64,000 nt of DNA from Saposhnikovia divaricata (taxonomy: Eukaryota; Streptophyta; Magnoliopsida; Apiales; Apiaceae), in contig CM071600.1 of assembly GCA_036435485.1 (NCBI GenBank), positions 57,285,546 through 57,349,545 on the forward strand, in the 5' to 3' direction. The notes beneath the pieces were generated by a model that saw only the letters and a list, made by a program, of their open reading frames with translations, was not told the DNA's origin and searched no databases. The position numbers and the translations under genes were made by a program. Below are positions 10,966 to 20,717 of this stretch, one piece after another. Position 1 is the first letter of the stretch; the number at the start of each line of letters is the position of its first letter.

Positions 10966-11991
10966 TTAAGGATGATAATAGGTGGCCTGGTCTTCTCTTC
11001 GTGAGACTTCATCATCATCACGGCGGCACACTTTCTGCCCCTTCTCCTCGCTTGGCCTATTCGTATAACAACTATGTCCTGTTCCAATGCCTTCCTTGGT
11101 TGACCCAAAATCTGTCAATTTGTAGAACAACACACATTCGCGTGCTTTGGGAGCTTCATATGAATATAATGGAGGAGGGTAAGTGTAGGTTACTGAAGCC
11201 TTTGGTTTCTCAAAGAGAACTTCCTCCATTGGCTCTAATGCGCTACCTCCATCTTTATTCTTTGAGACAAGTAAAAGATCTGCATCTTTCCCATGGTCAT
11301 CAGCCTCTTGGTATGCACATACCAATCCTTGAAACTTGTGCAGCTCAACAGTGTCTGTCCCAAATAGTGCCCTTTCCAAATCATCCACCATTCTAACATG
11401 ATCAAATTCCTCACATGGCTTGTGAACGCTCACCTCACCTTGGAATTTGTCTTCCTCAATAATGCATGTAGTACCTTGCTCCAATTCACCATTATTTTCT
11501 GGAATTGCCTCTGATATGAATTGCTGATTCTCTTGTTCCAAGGCACTCCTAACTTGAGCAACTATTGTTTCCAAAGATTTGATAGACGCCTCGTTACTCT
11601 TTACAAGCATCCTAATCTCCTCCAGAGTCTCTTGTTCCAATGATCTCACAGCTTGAGCAACTAGTGTCTCCACAGATTTTAAAGACTCCTCGTTACTCTT
11701 TACAAGACTCCTAAGCTCCTCCATAGCATCAACCTCATCTGATTGAAAAGTAGGAGTAGGTTGCTGATGTTGAAACTCTTCACTACCCAAAAAATATGAC
11801 ATATTTGGAACATCTTGCTGGTATTGTTGAGGATGGTACTGAAAATATGGTTGTTCCTCATAAGTGACATATGGATCAACTCCTTCGTAGTAACAATATT
11901 CTGAGGTCTCATGAACGCCCGAACATAGCTCACATTGCTGAGGCATGCATGTCCTCGAATATGCCCACCATGGCAACTGCTCACCTACCAT
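10966..11991 (-). CDS. Gag-remnant protein of the nested element (341 aa)
   Basis: An intact 341-codon ORF reads towards the left, starting about 120 bp inside the primer-binding site. Near its N terminus (residues about 20-33) is CELCSGVHETSEYC, a Cys-Cys-His-Cys cluster resembling the zinc knuckle of Athila-type Gag. A tyrosine/glutamine-rich stretch follows, then two similar helical repeats (EELRSLVKSNEESLKS and EEIRMLVKSNEASIKS, residues about 91-150) that probably form a coiled coil. The C-terminal half is charged and has no domain I recognise. No polymerase follows. I read it as a Gag-derived protein retained by a non-autonomous family, perhaps for RNA packaging; that role is inference. 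Confidence 0.6.
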   Translation of the reverse strand: MVGEQLPWWAYSRTCMPQQCELCSGVHETSEYCYYEGVDPYVTYEEQPYFQYHPQQYQQDVPNMSYFLGSEEFQHQQPTPTFQSDEVDAMEELRSLVKSNEESLKSVETLVAQAVRSLEQETLEEIRMLVKSNEASIKSLETIVAQVRSALEQENQQFISEAIPENNGELEQGTTCIIEEDKFQGEVSVHKPCEEFDHVRMVDDLERALFGTDTVELHKFQGLVCAYQEADDHGKDADLLLVSKNKDGGSALEPMEEVLFEKPKASVTYTYPPPLYSYEAPKARECVLFYKLTDFGSTKEGIGTGHSCYTNRPSEEKGQKVCRRDDDEVSRREDQATYYHP

Positions 11992-12108
11992 TTGAAACCA
12001 ACAAAAAGAAATAAATAAAAAATAAAAGTGATAAGAAAAGAAGTGTCCAAGTCAAATAATTTTAACTTCCACCGATGTCAAGCACATAAACACCAAAATA
12101 ACACCGAG

Positions 12109-12126
12109 TCCCCGGCAGCGGTGCCA
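12109..12126 (-). promoter_or_regulatory. Primer-binding site of the nested element
   Basis: Minus-strand TGGCACCGCTGCCGGGGA lies 6 nt inside the LTR that ends at 12133. It closely resembles the TGGCGCC-type primer-binding sites of Athila-group elements. It fixes the orientation as leftward. Confidence 0.85.
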
Positions 12127-12132
12127 GGAACT

Positions 12133-14584
12133 TGTTTACACTAATACACGCAAGTGTACGCGGTCACAAGTAATATATGAATAAGTCGAGTTCGTTCCCA
12201 CAGGGATCTGGTTATGGTTTTAATTCAGTTATTGTACCTATGCAACAATGTATGGTTATTACTCACTGCTAAGACAAATAACAAATTGGGTTTAATTAAC
12301 TAAATTAACTAAGAAGTAAATTAACAACTAAGAATTAACTAACTAACTAGAATTGAAATTGAATTACGTCTACAAGAGTAACATGGGATCCTAACTTCAT
12401 TAAATACTTCGCTTAGATCTGACGCCTTTAATCACTATATGCAATGGTTATGATATCTGATCGGACAACACGAAACAAGTACACGCTACCTGTCAGCATA
12501 CGTATACCAAACTGAACATACATCCACAAAAGAGATAGAAGATGAATAGACACCAATTATGCTTAGACCCTATATGTCTATAGAATTTGAAAACATAACG
12601 GTTGAAGAACAAGTTATCCATAAAGATCACACAGGGCAATATAAGTATTTTCATCTCATACTACGAATCATGTTGATAAACAATCATGAACCTATGCTAG
12701 CATGGCAAGTTCTAAATCTCAAGATCCACTTTCACTTCACAAGAGATTAACAGATTAGATGTTAGCTACGCATCTAACAATTAAGCAAAACCATACGAGG
12801 ATATCAGATATACATCACACACAGATCTTTAAAGCAATCAAGATACTAAAGCTCCATAAATAAATCCGTTAGAATCCAATGACAACGATTAGTTCATAAT
12901 TGAACCTCTCGTCATCATGGGATCTGATGAAACCATGATAAAAATAAGATATGAAAGAAAGTAACAATATTAATAAAACAAGAGTTAAGAGAACAAATCT
13001 ATGATACAAAAGATGAAGTAGATCTAGATCCGTTGCTTGTCACGAGCGTTGAATCCTTCTCTCCTTTTCTCCCTTGCAGATCTAAGCTATATTATGTACA
13101 AGATATCTAATTGTCTAATTCCTAATTAAATACTTCGCTTAGATATGACGCCTTTAATCACTATATGCAATGGTTATGATATCTGATCGGACAACACGAA
13201 ACAAGTACACGCTACATGTCAGCATACGTATACCAAACTGAACATACATCCACAAAAGAGATAGAAGATGAATAGACACCAATTATGCTTAGACCATATA
13301 TGTCTATAGAATTTGAAAACATAACGGTTGAAGAACAAGTTATCCATAAAGATCACACAGGGCAATATAAGTATTTTCATCTCATACTACGAATCATGTT
13401 GATAAACAATCATGAACCTATGCTAGCATGGCAAGTTCTAAATCTCAAGATCCACTTTCACTTCACAAGAGATTAACAGATTAGATGTTAGCTACGCATC
13501 TAACAATTAAGCATAACCATACGAGGATATCAGATATACATCACACACAGATCTTTAAAGCAATCAAGATACTAAAGCTCCATAAACAAATCTGTTAGAA
13601 TCCCATGACAACGATTAGTTCAAAATTGAACCTCTCGTCATCATGGGATCTGATGAAACCATGATAAAAACAAAGTATGATAAGAATACAAATAAACTAG
13701 AGTAATTGATATATAATGGTGTGTTTAATTACAATGGTAGGATGTGTTTATATAGGCTCTAGAAGTCTTGTCCACCAAGAAATTGCCTTTTTAGAGTTGG
13801 AATAGAAGATTGGCAATTTCCGTTCTTGAATGAGAATAGAATTGCAAATTCCATGTGTAGATCTGATTCTGGAATGTTCTAGCCACCCAAAGCAATTACC
13901 ATACTTATTAGAAGTAGGAATTATAGCAATATCCTTGTCAAAGTTGAATTTCTGCAGTTCGGCACATAATACGTTTCCTAAACTGATTCTGTTTTTAAGG
14001 AAAATTCGTAGCTGACTTTTCTTCAATATTTCTGAGCCGTTCCAATTGTAAGTGGACATCTGGACCACTTTAGAATGATAGAGAATCTCGTTAGCTTCAC
14101 GTGGACTGTAAGATCGTCCAAAACGGACTTCTATAACTCAAGATATGGCCAAAACAAAATCAGAAATTCTGGCTGATTTTTCACCAGCACGCCGCAGCGC
14201 CTGAAGCGCCGTCCCGCGCCTGAGGTGCCAGCTCAATCTGCATAAAACAGCTATGGGGCGCCAATTAGGCTCCCGGCTTGGTCCCGATCTGCGAAAATTG
14301 ATTTTTCTTCAATTTTTAAGCTTTTTCTTCCGTTCCTTTTGCATGAGCTTCCGTCTTTCATCCTTAATGACTTGTATACTTCTTGGGAGTTGACCTTAGC
14401 CTCCATTCTTCATTCCATATCATAAATCAACTCCAAATAACAACGGAAACTACACCTTTAATCGACATTTCTTCAACCCTGCACAATTAAGCAAAACACA
14501 TCAAAACTACCACAAACTTGAGGCCAAAACAATCAATTTAAGCCGAATTAGAATGTTCCAAGTAGATATTAAATCCACTTATCA
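12133..14584 (-). repeat. Right (5') LTR of the nested element, with an internal 726-bp duplication
   Basis: At 2,452 bp this LTR is exactly 726 bp longer than its partner. The extra length is a repeated unit: the block with the small ORF starting at 12559 recurs at 13285. Between the units (about 12945-13125) lies roughly 185 bp that is absent from the left LTR, including GTTGAATCCTTCTCTCC. The two LTRs of a new insertion are identical, so one changed later, by unequal exchange or deletion, or the LTR is a mosaic with a variant family member. Confidence 0.9.
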
Positions 14585-14589
14585 TCTTC

Positions 14590-16634
14590 GGAAATTGAAA
14601 AAGAAAACATGACCAGGTTGTGGCACATGAGGCTCGGTCATATGAGTGAAAGGGGGATGCAAATTCTGTCAAAAGTTGATCTTCTTTGTGGTCATAAGGT
14701 CACAGGTCTTGAGTTCTGTGAACATTGTGTTTTTGGAAAGTTACATCGCAGCAAGTTTCCTAAAGCAGCACACAGAACAAAAGGCACACTTGATTACATC
14801 CATTCTGATTGTTGGGGACCTTCCCGGGTGGAGTCTTTAGGGGGTCATAGATATTTTGTGTCAATGATCGATGATTTCTCAAGAATGACTTGGTTGTTCA
14901 TCATAAAGCACAAAAGTGAAGCCTTCAAGGTTTTCAAGCAGTGGAAGGTTCTAGTGGAGAATCAAACAGGGAAGAAGATTAAGAGGCTGCGAACAGATAA
15001 TGGCCTAGAATTTTACTCGTCCGAGTTTGCAGATTTCTGCAAGAATGAGGGGATTGCTAGGCATCATACAGTCAGGGATACACCACAGCAGAATGGTGTA
15101 GCAGAGCGTATGAATCAGACACTTCTGAAGAGAGCTAGGTGTATGCTTTCTAATGCTGGACTAACTAGAAGATTCTGGGTAGAGGCGGTTAGTACAGCGT
15201 GTTATTTGATTAATCGTGGACCTCACACAGGTATCCATCTCAAAACTCCTGTTGAGAAATGGTCTGGTAAGCCTGCTGATTACTCCAATTTAAGAGTTTT
15301 TGGTTGTAATGTTTATTATCATGTAAATGAGGGTAAATTGGAGCCACGAGCTAAAAAGGGAGTATTTGTTGGCTATGGGGATGGGGTTAAAGGTTATAGA
15401 ATCTGGTCTCCATCTGAAAATAGGGTTATACTAAGTAGAATGTAGTCTTTGATGAAAATTCTATGTTTAACTCTACAGTGAAGTCTACGATTGTTTCAGA
15501 AAGTGGTGGTGTTGAGAAACAGGTGGAGCAGGAAGTCACTCAAGATGAGAGTGAACCACAACAAAAGTTCAACAACCACAGTCAGAATCAGAATCATCAG
15601 TACCAGTAGTAAATCAGCACAGTTTGGTCAGACACACTTCCATCAGGGTGCTACTAGCGATAGTTCCACATCCGAATCTGGAGTTTGAACAACTCGATGT
15701 GAAGAACAAGTCTGATATTCAGAAGTTGAAAGGTCTCCTCAGTGCTGAGTTTGAAATGAAAGATTTGGGTGCGGCTCGGAAAATTCTGGGAATGGAGATT
15801 TATAGGGATAGAAACAAAAGAAAGCTCTTCTTGTCACAGAAGGGATACATTCAGAAGATTTTGTCAAGGTTTGGCATGTCTACAGCAAAGCCCATAGATA
15901 CTCCTAGTGCTACAAATGCACATCTGTCTGTTGCTTTTGCACCTAAGTCTGCTGAGGAAAAAGAGTACATGTCTCGAGTTCCCTATGCTAGTGCAGTAGG
16001 AAGCTTGATGTATGCAATGGTCTGCACTAGACCCGATCTTGCACAGTTTGTCAGTGTTGTTAGTAGGTTCATGGGTGATCCAGGCAAGGAGCACTGGCAA
16101 GCTGTGAAGAGGGTATTTCGGTACTTAAAAGGTACGTCTGATGTTGGTCTCATTTATGGAGGTGATACTGAGTGTTTGGTGACAGGGTTTTCAGACTCTG
16201 ATTATGCTGGAGATGTTGACAGTAGAAGATCTATGACTTGTTATGCTTTCACTCTGGGTGGTTCGATTGTCAGTTGGAAAGCTACTCTGCAACCTACAGT
16301 GACTTTGTCTACTACAGAAGCAGAGTACATGGCATTGACAGAAGCCGTAAAAGAAGGAATCTGGTTGAAAGGATTGGTCAGCGATCTGGGTCTACATCAT
16401 GATCAGGCTACGGTATTTTGTGACAGTCTCAGTGCAATCTGTTTAGCCAAGGATCAAGTCTATCATGAGCGGACTAAGCACATAGATGTGAGATATCATT
16501 TTCTAAGAAGTGGGACGAGAATTAAGGTGAGAAAAGCGGGGACTGCTGATAACCCAGCTGATATGCTTACCAAGCCGGTTCCACATAGCAAGTTTCAATA
16601 TTGTTTGAACTTGCTAAATGTTCGGAGTTGTTGA
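14590..16634 (+). pseudogene. Copia element 1: integrase, partial RT, RNase H
   Basis: The reading resumes with the GAG-pre-integrase phrase LWHMRLGHMSERGMQIL, then the integrase core with its catalytic pattern (D in DYIHSDCWG, D in RTDNGLEF, E in NGVAERMNQ), up to a frameshift at about 15440. Two deletions relative to the sister copy remove 128 and 93 codons, both exact multiples of three. The second removes the YVDD polymerase motif. The tail still encodes the RT thumb and RNase H (FSDSDYAGD, STTEAEYMAL, RTKHIDVRYHF, NPADMLTKPV). It is polymerase-dead. Confidence 0.88.
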
Positions 16635-17045
16635 CTGCCCTTTTGAGGGCAAAATCTGAGGCAAAGAGTTTTATCTGGTACATCTGGCATTATTATAATG
16701 CATCTGGTACATCTGACATTATTATGCATCTGGTACATCTGTTATCTGTTTTTTGTGAGAGGATTCAAGTCAAGGTGGAGATTTGTTAAATTGCCTTGAA
16801 TTTGTTAGGCCACCAACCATTAGTTAGGCCACCAACCATTAGGCCACCAACCATGCATGATAGTCAAAGATTGGTAGGTGGTGTTAGGCCACCAACCACA
16901 CCTAACCCCTTATATTTTGTTTATACATAGATGTGCATGTAAGGATTGTAAATCATCTGAGAAAACCTCTGTAATCTGTTTATCCTCTCAGATCTATAAA
17001 CTTATTTCTTTTCTGCATATAATCTTTCTTGCTTCCGTTATAACA

Positions 17046-17733
17046 GAGAAAAAACTTGATCAACCCATGGATGAGGAGGCCGGGAAACTTAAAAACATCA
17101 GCAGGGAAAAATTATGTTCTCTTTTGCTAGTAGTATTTGGCAGACTTGTTGATTGTTGTTGTGAATTCCCTGTTTGTAATCTATAGGTAAAACACCAACT
17201 TGTTCATTGTTGTAATCTATAGGTAAAACATCAACTTGTTGATTGTGTTGTGAATTCCCTGTTTGAAATATAAATAGGTAAAACACACCCCGATGGCTCA
17301 CTCGTTTTCTCGTTGGACCCGATTAACTCGTTCCGGACTCTTGGACACTTTTAGTGTGAGAATAAGTGTTCCGGTAGGTAGAAGTTAGGATGGGAAAATT
17401 TAATATTAAGAAATATGAAAGTGTTTGTGTGTAAAATCTTATTGCAGGACAATACTTGGTTTTTAAGCATGTAAATGATTACCAACTATATGGATATATT
17501 GAACTATGGAGTTGAACTTTTGGTGTAGGGAGAAAAAATTATGATTGTAACTTTCTGAACTTTTGACCAAGACAGGCGAAGTGTAGTTACCAATAGTTGA
17601 TATGTTTCTAACATCATCTTTAGTTTGTTCTCAATTTAATACCATCATTATCATACATCAGCATTAAAGGTATCTAGGTACACGGGATTTAACTTTAATA
17701 CCATGATTAGTGATGCAATTTTGTTTCCTGCAG
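17046..17733 (+). pseudogene. KUP exon 1, right fragment, and intron 1
   Basis: Coding sequence resumes at 17046, with ATG at 17065 (MDEEAGKLKNISREK) to about 17115. No good GT donor is found at the expected codon boundary. The following sequence holds near-repeats (CTATAGGTAAAACA at about 17183 and 17217, and TGTGAATTCCCTGTTTG twice), which suggests local duplication that destroyed or displaced the donor. The intron ends at the acceptor TTTCCTGCAG before 17734. An internal start at 17065 would lose only about 27 residues, but later lesions are fatal. Confidence 0.75.
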
Positions 17734-17959
17734 AAATTATCAGCATTACTGCTTTTGCGACTTGCATTTCGGAGTCTTGGAGTGGTGTATGGAGATTTAG
17801 GAACTTCTCCGTTATATGTATTTTATAATACCTTCCCTCATGGAATCAGTGATTCAGAGGATATTCTTGGAGCCCTGTCTCTGATTGTATATTCCCTCAC
17901 GCTTATCCCACTCCTGAAGTATGTTTTCATAGTGTGCAGGGTAAATGATAATGGACAAG
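17734..17959 (+). pseudogene. KUP exon 2 (first membrane segments)
   Basis: 226 bp between TGCAG and GTTAGC. It encodes LLLLRLAFRSLGVVYGDLGT and TSPLYVFYNTFPHG, then a second hydrophobic segment ending YVFIVCRVNDNGQG. These are the conserved first helices of the HAK/KUP family, with the GVVYGDLGTSPLY signature near the start of the family's conserved core. The exon is undamaged and ends in phase 1. The expected continuation (GGTFALYSLLCRHAKV-like) is not found downstream. Confidence 0.92.
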
Positions 17960-18632
17960 GTTAGCGAATATCACTGTATGCTTTGTTTTATACAATAAGT
18001 TCAGTATGTGTATCTCGGTGTATTCTGTTCACATCCTAGGATAGGGACACAACAATGCGTTTCCACCTCAATTTCTTTTCCATGCGGTAAAGACACGGGA
18101 CATGGATCTTTGTCAATAATACTCTTAAAGACTTTTGAACCACTTTATTGAACTAACTCAAATCAGGTATCTATCGGATTACCTGAGAAACAGGACAATG
18201 TAGAGATACCTATATGTTCTAAAACATCGGAATATGATATTTGATTGGATACTAATGCATCTATAGCGCTACTAATTTTTTTTACAAGATTTAAACAGTG
18301 AAATAAAAGTCTAACCATTCCATAGTTTAGAAGCTTGAAACTGCATGTGTGTAATCTTTTTATGTATGTGAGAAGATCTTTGATCTTCATTCTTGATTTT
18401 ACAGAGAGAAATGAAAGAGTGAAAAAATGTAAAATGTATATTCAGTAAAAGGTGGTTACAAGAGTAGTTGCAGCAGTGTATATATACAAGTATGAGAGTA
18501 TGACAGCTGGATACAACTGTAATCATTGCCTAATCTATCTCTAATCATTGCTAAAACTAACTAACAGCTAACTAACTATTATGTACACGTGGCAGTGGCC
18601 ATATAACTCAATACCCCCCAGCAAGCTGGACA

Positions 18633-20717
18633 TCAAGGTGGATCAAATTGAAGGCCAAGCTTGACACTGAGGAACTTGTGATGAGTAGCATCCAAAGGTT
18701 TAGTAAGGATGTCTGCTAGCTGAAGAAAAGTGTTGATATGAGTGAGATTGATGAAGTTTGAATCCACATACTCTCTAATGAAATGACAGTCTATCTTCAA
18801 ATGTTTAGTACGCTCTTGAAAAATATGATTCTCAGCAATATGTTGTGCAGAAGTATTATCACAGTAAAATGGAATTGGCAAAGGAACTTGAACATGTAAA
18901 TCTTGTAAGAGACCTTCTAACCATATCAATTCAGAAGTAGTATAACTCATGCTTCGATATTCAGATTCTGCACTGCTTTTAGAAACAGTCTTCTGTTTCT
19001 TAGTCTTCCAAGAGATCAAAGATGAACCTAAGAAAATTGCATATCCAGAAAGAGACTTTGCTGAAAATGAACATGTGCCCCAGTCTGCATCAGAGTAGGC
19101 AGATAATTGTAGAGGAATATTAGCCTTGTAAAATAAACCAACATTTAAAGTGCCCTTTAAGTATTTAAGAACATGAAGGGCAGCATCAAAGTGAGTTTGA
19201 GCAGGTTCTTGTAAAAATTGAGAAAGCTGTTGAACTACAAATGAAATATTAGGTCTGGTAAGATTGAGATAAAGCAACTTGCCAACTATTCTTCTGTAAA
19301 TCTCTGGATCAGGCAATTTAGGTAAATCATGAATACTCAAATGTAAACCCTTTGATAATGGAAAAACAGCTGGATTACAATTTGTCAACTTAAAATCTTC
19401 CAATAGGTCCAAGATATATTTCCTCTGATTCAATTGAATCCCAGCAGCAGTTCTAAGAACCTCAATTCCAAGGAAATATTTGAGATCCCCTAGATCTTTA
19501 ATGGTGAATTTCTGATGTAACAAAGCCTTAATAGAATCAATTTCTGACAAATCATTTCCAGTTACTAAAAGATCATCCACATAAACAACAATTGCAGTAA
19601 AAGAACTGCCTGAACTCTTAACAAACATTGAATAATCCTGGGTAGATTGTTTATAACCTTGAGAAATCAGATAAGAAGAAAGTTCTTTATTCCATTCCCT
19701 GGAAGCCTGTCTGAGGCCATATAAAGATCTTTTTAACTTGCAAACCATACCAGGAGCTGCCTTTGAATAACCAGGAGGAGGTTTCATGTAGATATCTTCA
19801 GTAAGATAACCATGCAAGAAAGCATTATTAATATCAAGTTGTTTTAAATGCCAACCAGATGCAGCAGCCAGAGCAATCAAAGTTCTTACTGTAGTGAACT
19901 TAGCAACAGGGCTAAAAGTATGTTTAAAATCTTTGCTCTTAATTTGCTTATCCCCTCTTGCTACTAACCTGGCTTTACATCTCTCAACACTCCCATCAGG
20001 ATTATATTTTGTTTTAAAAACCCATTTGCAGTCAATAACATGCTGATTAGAAGGCAAAGGAACAAGAGTCCAGGTCTCATTGTCCTCAAGAGCCTTTAAT
20101 TCTGCATCCATGGCAGCAACCCAAAGAGGGTCATTTTTGGCTTGATTATAAGAAGAAGGTTCTTTAGGAGAAGTAAGAACATTATTGAGACTAACATAAT
20201 AGTCAGCAAGAGAATCAGAAGTAGAAGTCACATGTAAGCCATGAGTAGGTTTAGAGATTATGAAGGTATCAAATTTCTTGGGAAGAACAGAAGCTCTAGT
20301 AGATCTCCTTAAAGAAACAGGATTATTTGCAATAATATTTGCAGTATCATTTTGAGGAGTAACAGAATGATCAGAATGACATTCTAAAGAAGAATCATTA
20401 TTCAAAGGCATAGATGATGTGGAAGATGCAGAAGGTACTTCAAAATGAGGGATAAAAAGAACAGATGAAGAATCAGGTGGATCCATATTTACAGGGTTGA
20501 CTGGTGGTAACTGAATAGATGTTGAAGAATTAGGTTGAGATAAATCTTCAGTTTTGAATGGAAAAACTGTCTCTTGAAAAATCACATCTCTACTTAAAAA
20601 AAATATCATGAGAATCAAGATCATATAACTTGTATCCTTTTTGTGCATAAGGATAACCAAGTAATATGCATCTTCTTGCTCTTTTAGCAAATTTATCTGA
20701 ACTTTTAACTGCAGCAA
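18633..20717 (-). pseudogene. Copia element 2: reverse transcriptase and RNase H
   Basis: A 694-codon reading with a variable linker, then RT starting at WVAAMDAELKALEDNETWTL, with KARLVARGDKQ, LDINNAFLHGYL, the catalytic YVDDLLVTGND and KDLGDLKYFLG. RNase H follows with YSDADWGTC, SSAESEYRSM, ERTKHLKIDCHFI and ADILTKPL. The frame joins the upstream ORF across a T8 run near 20597-20606, where a one-base slip separates them. The RT itself looks intact. Confidence 0.88.

Larger units (their letters stand above)
7676..14584 (-). mobile_element. Athila-like non-autonomous LTR element nested in Copia element 1
   Basis: The element runs TGTTTACAC..TTATCA and is flanked by a perfect 5-bp duplication TCTTC (7671-7675 and 14585-14589). 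The sister Copia copy has the uninterrupted sequence GCGTCTTCGGAAATTG at this site (near 56628), which confirms the boundaries. On the minus strand a primer-binding site (TGGCACCGCTGCCGGGGA, 12109-12126) lies just inside the right-hand LTR and a G-rich tract (AGTTTGGGGGTG) abuts the left-hand LTR, so the element points left. It has no reverse transcriptase, RNase H or integrase. Its only long ORF is at 10966-11991. It must have been moved by proteins supplied in trans. Confidence 0.92.
6000..17045 (+). mobile_element. Copia element 1 (Tork/Tnt1-like), inserted in KUP exon 1 and itself split by a nested element
   Basis: LTRs are 6000-6263 and 16784-17045, TGTTAAATT..TTATAACA, about 3% different by eye. 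The primer-binding site TGGTATCAGAGC (6267-6278) matches the 3' end of initiator Met tRNA. A purine-rich tract AAGGTGGAG precedes the 3' LTR. Without the nested element (7676-14584) it is about 4.1 kb. It is the same family as the copy at 54822-59741. Relative to that copy it lacks 384 bp between the integrase region and RT, and 279 bp holding the core of RT with its YVDD motif. It also has internal stops (for example 6853-6855), so it cannot move by itself. The 5' LTR has a TATAAATA box (6138-6145); the 3' LTR has TATACATA at that site. Confidence 0.93.

Noticed and set aside
8102..13476. A small gene repeated at 8102, 12559 and 13285 (63 aa) and its partners at 8565 and 13748
   Set aside because: They are the same LTR sequence read three times; they have no independent coding evidence.
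15600..15730. The two gaps in Copia element 1 as spliced introns (retro-copied spliced RNA)
   Set aside because: The junctions do not have GT..AG ends in the sister sequence; simple microhomology deletions fit.
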